Assembly (NCBI GenBank): GCA_023248365.1
Contig: JAHFER010000026.1
Location: 1-11,899, forward strand
Origin: Nitrospirota bacterium
Lineage (GTDB): Bacteria; Nitrospirota; 9FT-COMBO-42-15; HDB-SIOI813
Length of the DNA: 11,899 bases
Direction: 5' to 3'
Position 1 is the stretch's first letter; the number at the start of each line of letters is the position of its first letter. The notes beneath the pieces were generated by a model that did not search any database, had not been told where the DNA came from, and saw only the letters and a list, made by a program, of their open reading frames with translations. Position numbers and translations under genes: made by a program. Positions 4,767-10,913 of this stretch are shown in pieces.

Positions 4767-7433
4767 ATGACCTCAATTAGTAAAATCCTTTCCAAATCTT
4801 CTGACAGATCAGTAGTAGTATCTGCATTAAAAGAATACATATCCTGCAGGATTCAGGAGATAAATGACCTCCATAAGAATGGGGCCTCCGGTCTGCATAT
4901 TGTTTCACAAATTTCAAACCTTACAGATAAGATAATCTCTGGAATCTACAAGTATGAACTAAAAAAATACGAATCATCTCATAAAAGTCCTGTTTCTGAT
5001 AATTGCACTGTTGTTGCTGTAGGCGGCTATGGAAGAGGGGAACTGAACCCCTTTTCAGACATAGACATCATGTTTCTATATAAGAACGATGCAAAAGAGG
5101 CAGTGGAATCAGTCTCAATGGCTGTCCTCTATCTGCTGTGGGATTTAAAGTATAACATCGGGCATAGTGTCCGGACAGTAGATGATTGCGTGAAGGTCAG
5201 TTGTTCAGATTTTACTGTAAGGACGGCACTGATGGAGGCAAGGATTATCACAGGGAGCGAGCCGCTTTTTAACGAGTTTCAAACAGTATTTTCAAACAGG
5301 GTAGTTGGCCGGGATGTAAAGTCGTACATAGAAGACCGCCTTAAACATATCAGTGAGAGGTATAAGCAGTACGGGTCGTCTGTCTACCTTGTTGAACCAA
5401 ATATAAAGGAGGGGAAGGGCGGTCTCAGGGATATACACAGTTTAAAGTGGGTATTAATAGCAAAGTACAGGATTTATTCACTTGCTGAATTTCATAAACA
5501 GGGCTACCTCTCAAAAATTGGATATGGTGACCTTATAGATGCACAGGATTTTTTACTGAAGATTAGAAATGAATTGCACTTTAATGCAGGAAAGGCAGCG
5601 GATGTACTTACTGTGGAAGATCAATTGAGAATGTCTAAGTTCCTGGGTTATGCAGATGAGCCGCATCGTCTTGGGGTCGAGGCATTCATGAAAGATTATT
5701 ATATGCATGCCTCTCACCTGCATGATATTTCTATGAGGGCGATTGAAAAGGCAATCCCGAAGCCTGTGTGGAAGGCAGGGGTCGAGCTTATAACATCAAG
5801 GTTTGTTAAACCATGCTTTGCTCTGACAAAAGATACTATCCATGTGCCTGAAAGGTATCAGGATGCATTCTTCAGTGATATGAAGAATGTTGTATATCTC
5901 TTTTACCTTGCCCTGATAAACGGCCTTAAGGTATCCACTTATACTATGAGTATGCTTTACCGTAATTCAGACAAGGTGGCGTTTGACCTGTATTCTAATC
6001 CTGAGGTAAATAAGGTATTCCGACAGATTATTACATGGCCCAATGGGATTGCAGATACCATGCGTCAGATGCATAAGGTAAAAATCATTCAGAAATTAAT
6101 CCCTGAATTTGAGAGAATATCCTGTTATGCATCCTACGATTATTATCATAAGTATACTGTGGATGAGCATAGCTTTATTGCAATACAGATGGCTGAAGAC
6201 CTTAAATACGCCCATGGGTATATACCTAAAGTCTACAGGGAGATAAAACGGAAAGATCTTCTGCATCTGGCGCTGCTGATTCATGACGCAGGAAAAGGGA
6301 GTGCAGAACATCACTCGGTTACAGGTGCAAAGATTGCTGAAAGGCTGGCAAGGCAGTTGGAATTTAACAAGGATGATACGAGCCTGCTGGTCTTTCTTGT
6401 AAAGAATCATCTTATTATGTCGCAGATAGCATTCAGAAGAGACCTTTCTGAAGACAAGGTTATTCTGCTTTTTTCAAGAGAGGTGGCCACGCCGGAGATT
6501 CTCAGAAAATTATTTGTGATGACTTATGCAGATATAAATGCTGTAGGGCCTGAGACATGGAATGAATGGAAGGAGAGTCTTCTTACTGATCTCTATTACA
6601 GGGCGATGGAAGAGCTGTCCGGGACCAGGGCCATATACTCAGAAGAGAATATCATTATGAAGATAAAGAAGGACATAGAAGAGAGGCTGTGCGTTATGTA
6701 TCCGCCGGAATGGCTGGATGAACAGCTTAAAAACATGGAGGCCCGTTATCTCCTTGTAACACCTCCTGAAAAGATAATCAGCCACCTCAACATGATAAAT
6801 AAACTTATAGAGGATAAAGAAGAACCGGTACTTGTAGATGCAACAACGGAAAAGGGCATTGTCGAATTTACTGCATATACTTATGACAATATTACGCCTG
6901 GCATATTTTCTAAGATAGCCGGAGTGCTTGCTGCCGCAGGCTATAATATACTTGGCGCTCAGGTTTATACAACAGAAAAGGGTATTGTTGTAGATACCTT
7001 TCAGGCACAGGACCCATATCCCGAAGGTGTCTCAACCCTCCTCCGTCAGGCTACTGTAAAGAAGAATATATGTGAAGCGCTTACAGGTGAGACCACGATA
7101 GAGGAACTGTTCGGAAAATATGCCAATAAAAGACCCCCCAGAAAGACAATCCCCATTACAGCGCCCACCCAGGTAGAGATTGATAATTATTCCTCTGACG
7201 GATTTACAATCATAGATATATTTGCCGCAGATAAACAGGGACTGCTGTATATCATTACCAAAAATATCTTCGAACTGGGACTCTCTATTCACTCATCAAA
7301 GATTGCCACACACGTTGACCAGATTGTGGATGTATTCTATGTAAAAGACATGAGCGGCAATAAGATTACAGATGCTGAAAAGCTTGCAGAAATAAAACAG
7401 CGGTTGCTTTCCGCTATAAATGAATATTGGTGA
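4767..7433 (+). CDS. glnD: [Protein-PII] uridylyltransferase/uridylyl-removing enzyme
   Basis: This 888-residue GlnD is the full usual length. It adds UMP to PII at low glutamine and removes it at high glutamine, setting nitrogen assimilation. Domains: nucleotidyltransferase with GGYGRGELNPFSDIDI (about 86-101; D98 and D100 bind metal), the GlnD linker with PNIKEGKGGLRD (211-222), an HD hydrolase domain with H468, H506-D507 in LIHDAGKG and EHHS (514-517), then two ACT domains (about 699-775 and 812-885) that sense glutamine. No defect is visible. The start is odd: ATG 4767 follows the tRNA-Leu CCA by 8 nt with no Shine-Dalgarno, and there is no good alternative start near it. The mRNA probably arises by tRNA processing. 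The next gene begins 28 nt downstream, likely in the same operon. Confidence 0.97.
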   Translation: MTSISKILSKSSDRSVVVSALKEYISCRIQEINDLHKNGASGLHIVSQISNLTDKIISGIYKYELKKYESSHKSPVSDNCTVVAVGGYGRGELNPFSDIDIMFLYKNDAKEAVESVSMAVLYLLWDLKYNIGHSVRTVDDCVKVSCSDFTVRTALMEARIITGSEPLFNEFQTVFSNRVVGRDVKSYIEDRLKHISERYKQYGSSVYLVEPNIKEGKGGLRDIHSLKWVLIAKYRIYSLAEFHKQGYLSKIGYGDLIDAQDFLLKIRNELHFNAGKAADVLTVEDQLRMSKFLGYADEPHRLGVEAFMKDYYMHASHLHDISMRAIEKAIPKPVWKAGVELITSRFVKPCFALTKDTIHVPERYQDAFFSDMKNVVYLFYLALINGLKVSTYTMSMLYRNSDKVAFDLYSNPEVNKVFRQIITWPNGIADTMRQMHKVKIIQKLIPEFERISCYASYDYYHKYTVDEHSFIAIQMAEDLKYAHGYIPKVYREIKRKDLLHLALLIHDAGKGSAEHHSVTGAKIAERLARQLEFNKDDTSLLVFLVKNHLIMSQIAFRRDLSEDKVILLFSREVATPEILRKLFVMTYADINAVGPETWNEWKESLLTDLYYRAMEELSGTRAIYSEENIIMKIKKDIEERLCVMYPPEWLDEQLKNMEARYLLVTPPEKIISHLNMINKLIEDKEEPVLVDATTEKGIVEFTAYTYDNITPGIFSKIAGVLAAAGYNILGAQVYTTEKGIVVDTFQAQDPYPEGVSTLLRQATVKKNICEALTGETTIEELFGKYANKRPPRKTIPITAPTQVEIDNYSSDGFTIIDIFAADKQGLLYIITKNIFELGLSIHSSKIATHVDQIVDVFYVKDMSGNKITDAEKLAEIKQRLLSAINEYW

Positions 7434-7461
7434 GAAGAAAATAATTGAGGAGGAATAAAAA

Positions 7462-7776
7462 ATGCCTAATATCTTACTTGAATTCAGCATGACCCCTATT
7501 GGTAAAGGGGAGAGCGTAAGTAAATATGTCGCAAGGTCTCTGAAAATAATTGATAAAAGCGGGCTTGACTACAGGGTTAACCCAATGGGTACTGTTATCG
7601 AAGGGGAATGGGATGAGGTCTTTTCAGTTGTAAAAAAATGCCTTGAAACAATGCGAAAAGATTGCAACCGAATTTCCACTGCTATCAAAGTGGACTACAG
7701 AAAAGGAGACGCAGGCAGGATTAATAAAAAGGTAGAGAGCCTTGAGAAAAAACTTAAAAAGACGCTTAAAAAGTAA
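7462..7776 (+). CDS. MTH1187-family thiamine-binding protein (DUF77)
   Basis: This 104-residue protein matches the MTH1187/YqgV/YkoF-like family: it begins PNILLEFSMTPIGKGESVSKYV, has LDYRVNPMGTVIEGEWDEVF in the middle, and ends in a lysine-rich helix. These small ferredoxin-like-fold proteins bind thiamine or related pyrimidines; the cellular role is not settled. A strong Shine-Dalgarno (GAGGAGG) precedes ATG 7462. It follows glnD by 28 nt, so co-transcription is likely, though the functional link is not evident. It converges on tRNA-His, with 13 nt between the two, and no separate terminator is visible. Confidence 0.85.
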   Translation: MPNILLEFSMTPIGKGESVSKYVARSLKIIDKSGLDYRVNPMGTVIEGEWDEVFSVVKKCLETMRKDCNRISTAIKVDYRKGDAGRINKKVESLEKKLKKTLKK

Positions 7777-7789
7777 ATTGAAGGAATTT

Positions 7790-7866
7790 TGGGGTGAGCG
7801 AGGGGACTTGAACCCCCAACCTCTGGAACCACAATCCAGAGCTCTAACCAGTTGAGCTACGCCCAC
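7790..7866 (-). tRNA. tRNA-His (anticodon GTG)
   Basis: On the minus strand the acceptor GTGGGCG pairs with CGCTCAC (one G-U), followed by discriminator C and an encoded CCA. The anticodon stem CTCTGG/CCAGAG encloses ATTGTGGTT, giving GTG. The base at 7867 supplies the encoded G-1 opposite C73 that is specific to tRNA-His. It is the last gene of the Pro-Arg-His operon. Confidence 0.95.
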
Positions 7867-7879
7867 CATAATCCGGTTA

Positions 7880-7937
7880 ACGTGTCCGTTGTCCGTGTCC
7901 GTTAATGGTTTTTCACGGTCACGCATACCGGACACGT
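7880..7937. repeat. Short GTCCGT-rich repeat in the Arg-His tRNA spacer
   Basis: GTGTCCGTT occurs twice, separated by GTCC, starting near 7882. ACGTGTCCG (7880-7888) is inverted as CGGACACGT (7929-7937), and CACGG recurs around them. It looks like a small low-complexity repeat or hairpin between tRNA-Arg and tRNA-His. No gene is seen. Confidence 0.5.
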
Positions 7938-7956
7938 ATCACGGTTTTTAATTACA

Positions 7957-8030
7957 TGCGGCTGGCAGGAATCGAACCTGCGACCTAGTGATTAGAAGTC
8001 ACTTGCTCTATCCAACTGAGCTACAGCCGC
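7957..8030 (-). tRNA. tRNA-Arg (anticodon TCT)
   Basis: On the minus strand the acceptor GCGGCTG pairs with CAGCCGC plus discriminator A. The anticodon arm GTGAC TTCTAAT CAC gives TCT, reading AGR codons. The T-arm is GCAGGTTCGATTCCTGC. CCA is not encoded (the bases after the discriminator are TGT), unlike the neighbouring His and Pro genes, so it needs CCA-adding enzyme. Its 5' end is 5 nt from element A copy 2. Confidence 0.95.
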
Positions 8031-8035
8031 AACTT

Positions 8036-8160
8036 GTTGATGCTGAAAAATGTCCATTTGCGGCGTCAGGGGTAGGAATTTGATCTTCAACGTACTATTA
8101 AGTACGCCTCATCTCAAATTCCCACCCCTTCCTTGCAACTGGGCATTTTTGAGCATCAAC
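8036..8160. repeat. Element A, copy 2: hairpin repeat inside the tRNA operon
   Basis: This 125-bp copy of the repeat at 3195-3353 lies in the spacer between tRNA-Pro and tRNA-Arg, in the same orientation relative to the RNA that follows. The ends are GTTGATGCTGAAAAATG and CATTTTTGAGCATCAAC. The inner stem pairs GGGGT (8069-8073) with ACCCC (8124-8128) and GGAATTTGA with TCAAATTCC. The central hairpin is GTACT/AGTAC around ATTA. Against copy 1 the stems differ by paired changes. Conserved blocks include GCGGCGTCAGG and GTACGCCTCA. Confidence 0.85.
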
Positions 8161-8177
8161 AGACGCACAATTTTTAT

Positions 8178-8254
<77 letters not shown>

Positions 8255-8291
8255 ATAGATGAAAACAATCTGCAATCAAACAACGACTGCT

Positions 8292-8321
8292 TTTATACTA
8301 TATTCAGAGACTAAAAGTCAA
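8292..8321 (-). promoter_or_regulatory. Promoter of the tRNA Pro-Arg-His operon
   Basis: On the minus strand TTGACT (8316-8321) and TATAAA (8292-8297) are 18 bp apart, placing the start near 8285, upstream of tRNA-Pro at 8254. No other good promoter is seen in the spacers, so element A copy 2 should be transcribed. Confidence 0.65.
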
Positions 8322-8402
8322 ATTTCCTGTAAAAAGTAATATAATTTGCAACCGGGTAATGAAATTTATAATGGCTTATTATATCCCAAAACCAAAAATA
8401 CA

Positions 8403-8430
8403 TTGAAACTTTTCCGTCTTTATGTATAAT
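8403..8430 (+). promoter_or_regulatory. Promoter of the bS22-like / JAMM operon
   Basis: TTGAAA (8403-8408) and a perfect TATAAT (8425-8430) are separated by 16 bp. This gives a leader of about 55 nt before TTG 8493, containing the 16-nt element A end. The site is divergent from the tRNA operon promoter. Confidence 0.65.
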
Positions 8431-8457
8431 AATTTAGTTTTGTTATTTAAATAATGT

Positions 8458-8473
8458 ATTTTTCAGCATCAAC
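8458..8473 (+). repeat. 16-nt solo end of element A in the leader of a ribosomal-type gene
   Basis: ATTTTTCAGCATCAAC is identical to the terminal 16 nt of element A copy 2 (read on the minus strand at 8051-8036). The orientation matches the full copies: this end faces the downstream gene. The remainder of the repeat is absent. Five bases separate it from the Shine-Dalgarno at 8479. Confidence 0.7.
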
Positions 8474-8478
8474 TTCTG

Positions 8479-8488
8479 AAGGAGGTGA
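8479..8488 (+). promoter_or_regulatory. Near-perfect Shine-Dalgarno supporting a TTG start
   Basis: AAGGAGGTGA is fully complementary to the typical 16S rRNA 3' end and lies 4 nt before TTG 8493. It decides the start of the small 32-codon gene. Confidence 0.85.
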
Positions 8489-8492
8489 AAGA

Positions 8493-8591
8493 TTGGGCAG
8501 TGTAGTTAAAAAGAGAAAAAAGAAGATGAGGAAGCATAAACATAAGAAATTGCTTAAGAGATCAAGGATCGAAAGAAGAAAGAGAAAATAG
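8493..8591 (+). CDS. AURKAIP1/COX24-family small ribosomal protein (bS22-like)
   Basis: A 32-residue, extremely basic protein starts at TTG 8493 and begins MGSVVKKRKKKMRKHKHKK, then LLKRSRIERRKRK. This is the compact AURKAIP1/COX24 domain (MGSVxKKRRKRM...KxHRKLLRRTR pattern). From knowledge of the family, mycobacterial relatives are small-subunit protein bS22 and mitochondrial relatives are mS38; a ribosomal role here is inferred. The very strong Shine-Dalgarno, consensus-like promoter and tiny basic product fit high expression. It is followed 16 nt later by the JAMM gene, probably in one transcript. The size and TTG start make it easy to miss. Confidence 0.85.
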   Translation: MGSVVKKRKKKMRKHKHKKLLKRSRIERRKRK

Positions 8592-8607
8592 GTTATTATA
8601 CCGGGAT

Positions 8608-9159
8608 ATGGCAATAAAACGTGGAGACATAGAAGTATATTTAAGTGAAAATGTCTTTATGGGGCTTATCCTGTCCTCTGTAGAAGTTTATAAAAAGGAG
8701 TGCTTTGGTTTACTGCTTGGATATAAAACCCAGCAAAAGTATATTGTAGAACACGCTATACCTTATCAGAGCGCCAGAAGGGGACATAAGTGGATAGAAC
8801 TCAGGAGTGATAAATGGAAGATTATTCAGGAGGTACTGAAAAATTTTCCTAAACTTGACATGATTGGAGATTTTCATTCACATACTATGTACCGGGATGT
8901 CCGGGCAGATGTAACGCTGAGTGAGGAGGATATTATTCATATGTACCCTGATGAGCTACAGTTAGTAATCGCTGTGAATGAGAATCGGCGGTCAATGTCA
9001 TGGGCTACAAACCCTGACCAGACTATATCCGGCACAATAAGCGGATACCATTTCAAATTAGCAGCCTACTACTTTCCTGCAGAAGATAACAATAACGAAA
9101 AGAAAAACTCAGATCTTTTACATACAGCAAAGATCCTCTGTCCCTTTGTTTTTGAATAA
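8608..9159 (+). CDS. JAMM/MPN-domain (Mov34-type) metalloprotease-like protein
   Basis: This 183-residue protein has a JAB/MPN fold signature: E31 in KKECFGLLLGY, HSH at 90-92 in IGDFHSHT, and S105/D108 in DVTLSEEDI. These are all the residues of the JAMM zinc site (E, HxH, S, D). The loop between HxH and the Ser is 12 residues, longer than the usual seven, and the Pro normally after HxH is Thr. Bacterial members remove C-terminal or ubiquitin-like extensions, or act on cysteine carrier proteins; the substrate here is unknown. It starts 16 nt after the bS22-like gene with a weak Shine-Dalgarno, so it probably depends on the upstream transcript. The C-terminal 25 residues are low-complexity (NNNEKKN) then hydrophobic. 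Confidence 0.75.
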   Translation: MAIKRGDIEVYLSENVFMGLILSSVEVYKKECFGLLLGYKTQQKYIVEHAIPYQSARRGHKWIELRSDKWKIIQEVLKNFPKLDMIGDFHSHTMYRDVRADVTLSEEDIIHMYPDELQLVIAVNENRRSMSWATNPDQTISGTISGYHFKLAAYYFPAEDNNNEKKNSDLLHTAKILCPFVFE

Positions 9160-9197
9160 GCGATGTGGATCAAAAACGTGTTTTTCGTTAAAATATA

Positions 9198-9226
9198 TTG
9201 CCTTGGGAAATTTGATATGTTAATAT
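9198..9226 (+). promoter_or_regulatory. Predicted promoter of the BFN-DHS genes
   Basis: TTGCCT (9198-9203) and TAATAT (9221-9226) are 17 bp apart. The -35 is identical to that proposed for smpB. The start would lie near 9233, in the gap after the JAMM gene. A small palindrome CCCAAAGG/CCCTTTGGG follows at about 9236-9252. Confidence 0.5.
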
Positions 9227-9293
9227 TTCAATGTTCCCAAAGGCCCTTTGGGCAATCCATCAATCAGGACTGGCAGGACGGGGAGGCCGGGTT

Positions 9294-9746
9294 ATGTATT
9301 TAATGAAGGTAAGGGGGTTAGTGTTTGACCCGCACACAAACATGTATATAATAATATTGAATGACGAGACGGATAAAGAGATATTACCCATCTGGATAGG
9401 TAAGTTTGAGGCGAATGCAATTTGTTTTGTCCTCGAAGGGATAATACCTCCAAGACCAATGACTCATGATCTTACAAAAAATATGCTTGATACATTGAAT
9501 ATTAAAGTTATCAGTGTGGTTATTAGTAATCTGAAGGAGAATACTTATTTTTCAAAAATACACCTGTTATCTCAGGGGTCTGAGGTTGTGGTTGATTCGA
9601 GACCCAGCGATGCTATAGCCCTTGCATTAAGGTCTAATGCGCCGATTTTTGTATCTGAAGATGTAATGAATAAACGTAATTCTGAGAACCTTGACCAGTG
9701 GTTAAAAAATCTTAAACCTGAAGATTTTGGAAAGTATATGACATGA
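9294..9746 (+). CDS. Bifunctional nuclease family protein (DUF151/BFN)
   Basis: This 150-residue protein has the BFN/DUF151 pattern: MKVRGLVFDPHTNMYIIIL, LPIWIGKFEANAI, RPMTHDL, TYFSKIHL, and VDSRPSDAIALALRSNAPIFV. Plant and bacterial relatives have been reported with DNase/RNase activity; its bacterial role is unclear. The frame is open from 9231, but I use ATG 9294 because GGGAGG ends 7 nt before it and the family starts here; the upstream 21 residues do not resemble the family and begin near the predicted transcription start. Its stop overlaps the next ATG (ATGA), so it is translationally coupled to the DHS-like gene. Confidence 0.88.
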   Translation: MYLMKVRGLVFDPHTNMYIIILNDETDKEILPIWIGKFEANAICFVLEGIIPPRPMTHDLTKNMLDTLNIKVISVVISNLKENTYFSKIHLLSQGSEVVVDSRPSDAIALALRSNAPIFVSEDVMNKRNSENLDQWLKNLKPEDFGKYMT

Positions 9747-10786
9747 AACATTCAAAATTCCTGAAACATCCAACTATCCCATTTGAAATAAAAGAAGACA
9801 GAAGTGTTGCTGATGCGCTGAGTGCAATGTCTCAGACCGCATTTCAGGGGAAGAATTTTGCTACAGCGGTTGATGTATGGGGATCAATGCTGAAGAAGAA
9901 GGTTACTATATTCCTTGGTGTTGCAGGCGCTATGGTGCCGGCAGGCATGAGGAGTATCATAGTATATCTGATTGAGAACCGTTTAATTGACTGCCTTGTT
10001 TCCACAGGCGCAAATCTTTTTCATGATATGCATGAATCACTTGGGCGTTTTCATTATCAGGGGAATGCATTTATTGATGATGTACTTTTGCAGGAGGAGG
10101 GGGTAGACAGGATATATGATGTCTTTGCCTCTGAATCTGAATTCAGATCCCTCGATGATTATGTCGGGCACTTTGCAGATACATTAGATTTAGACAGGCC
10201 TTATACCACCAGAGAATTTTTATACCTGCTTGGCGAGAAGATTTCAAAAGAGTCTGACAGGGATGGAATAGTGACATCTGCGTATAAAGCCGGTGTTCCG
10301 ATTTACTGCCCTGCCATCGGAGATTCATCTATCGGTATAGGACTGGCAGGAAGGACAACGGGAAAGAAGTTCCTCTTTGATGTGGTTGCAGATGTGCAGG
10401 AGACTGCGATACTGTCCATGAAGGCTAAAGAAACAGGTGTTATATACATTGGCGGCGGCACACCAAAGAACTTTATTCAGCAGATGGAAGTTACCGCAGG
10501 TATGTGGGATAACAAAGTGGAAGGCCATGAATACGCTATCCAGATTACTGCGGATGCCCCTCACTGGGGAGGATTAAGCGGATGTACCTTTGACGAGGCA
10601 AAGTCCTGGGGGAAGATAAAAAAGGACGCCAGGATGGTAACAGTTTATTGTGATACTACAATAGCCCTGCCCTTAATTGTTACAGCAACAGCCCAGAAAT
10701 ATAAAGAGTCAATCGCAAAAAGAACAAGGCCGGACCTCTTGAAAGTTCTGGCAAAAAATAAGATTGAAGATTTAAGACGTCTGTAA
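9743..10786 (+). CDS. Deoxyhypusine synthase-like protein (probable polyamine aminobutyltransferase)
   Basis: This 347-residue protein of the deoxyhypusine synthase family covers the full fold. Visible motifs are TIFLGVAGAMVPAGMRSII, LVSTGANLFHD, YCPAIGDSSIGIGL, IYIGGGTPKNF, ITADAPHWGGLSGCTFDEA and SWGKIKKDA. K291 in SWGKI matches the lysine that carries the aminobutyl group in the eukaryotic enzyme. Bacteria lack eIF5A, and bacterial homologues have been linked to homospermidine-type synthesis, so a NAD-dependent transfer of the aminobutyl group of spermidine or putrescine to another amine is inferred. Downstream agmatinase and arginine decarboxylase support a polyamine role. The start overlaps the BFN stop by 4 nt. 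A hairpin follows the stop. Confidence 0.88.
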   Translation: MKHSKFLKHPTIPFEIKEDRSVADALSAMSQTAFQGKNFATAVDVWGSMLKKKVTIFLGVAGAMVPAGMRSIIVYLIENRLIDCLVSTGANLFHDMHESLGRFHYQGNAFIDDVLLQEEGVDRIYDVFASESEFRSLDDYVGHFADTLDLDRPYTTREFLYLLGEKISKESDRDGIVTSAYKAGVPIYCPAIGDSSIGIGLAGRTTGKKFLFDVVADVQETAILSMKAKETGVIYIGGGTPKNFIQQMEVTAGMWDNKVEGHEYAIQITADAPHWGGLSGCTFDEAKSWGKIKKDARMVTVYCDTTIALPLIVTATAQKYKESIAKRTRPDLLKVLAKNKIEDLRRL

Positions 10787-10816
10787 TTATGGGAGCACCC
10801 GGTGTTCTCATAATTA
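10784..10816 (+). terminator. Stem-loop after the DHS-like gene, possible attenuator or weak terminator
   Basis: TAATTATGGGAGCACC and GTGTTCTCATAATTA form an imperfect stem that begins at the stop codon. No U-tract follows, so it may slow transcription or protect the 3' end rather than terminate. TTGACT at 10819-10824 just after it may be a -35 for speB, but no good -10 is seen at 17 bp. Confidence 0.4.
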
Positions 10817-10913
10817 TGTTGACTAATCTCCTGTAGTATGTTAATTATACACCCCATTTAAACGTTTACTGTAAGCCAGCTATTCTATAAGAGACGGAGG
10901 TTTTTATTTTAAA

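Noticed and set aside
4561..4840. Minus-strand frames antisense to tRNA-Leu and the glnD start
   Set aside because: They contain the familiar spurious peptide GGFEPPRENPHAPQT produced by translating a tRNA in reverse.
7434..7461. TPP riboswitch before the thiamine-binding family gene
   Set aside because: Only 28 nt separate it from glnD, too short for the aptamer, and no THI-box motif is present.
7624..7935. Minus-strand open frame overlapping the MTH1187-family gene and tRNA-His
   Set aside because: It translates a tRNA (a typical false VAQLVRALDCGSRG-type peptide) and is antisense to a well-supported gene.
9231..9293. ATG at 9231 as the start of the bifunctional nuclease family gene
   Set aside because: The extra 21 residues do not fit the family and coincide with the predicted transcription start; GGGAGG supports ATG 9294.
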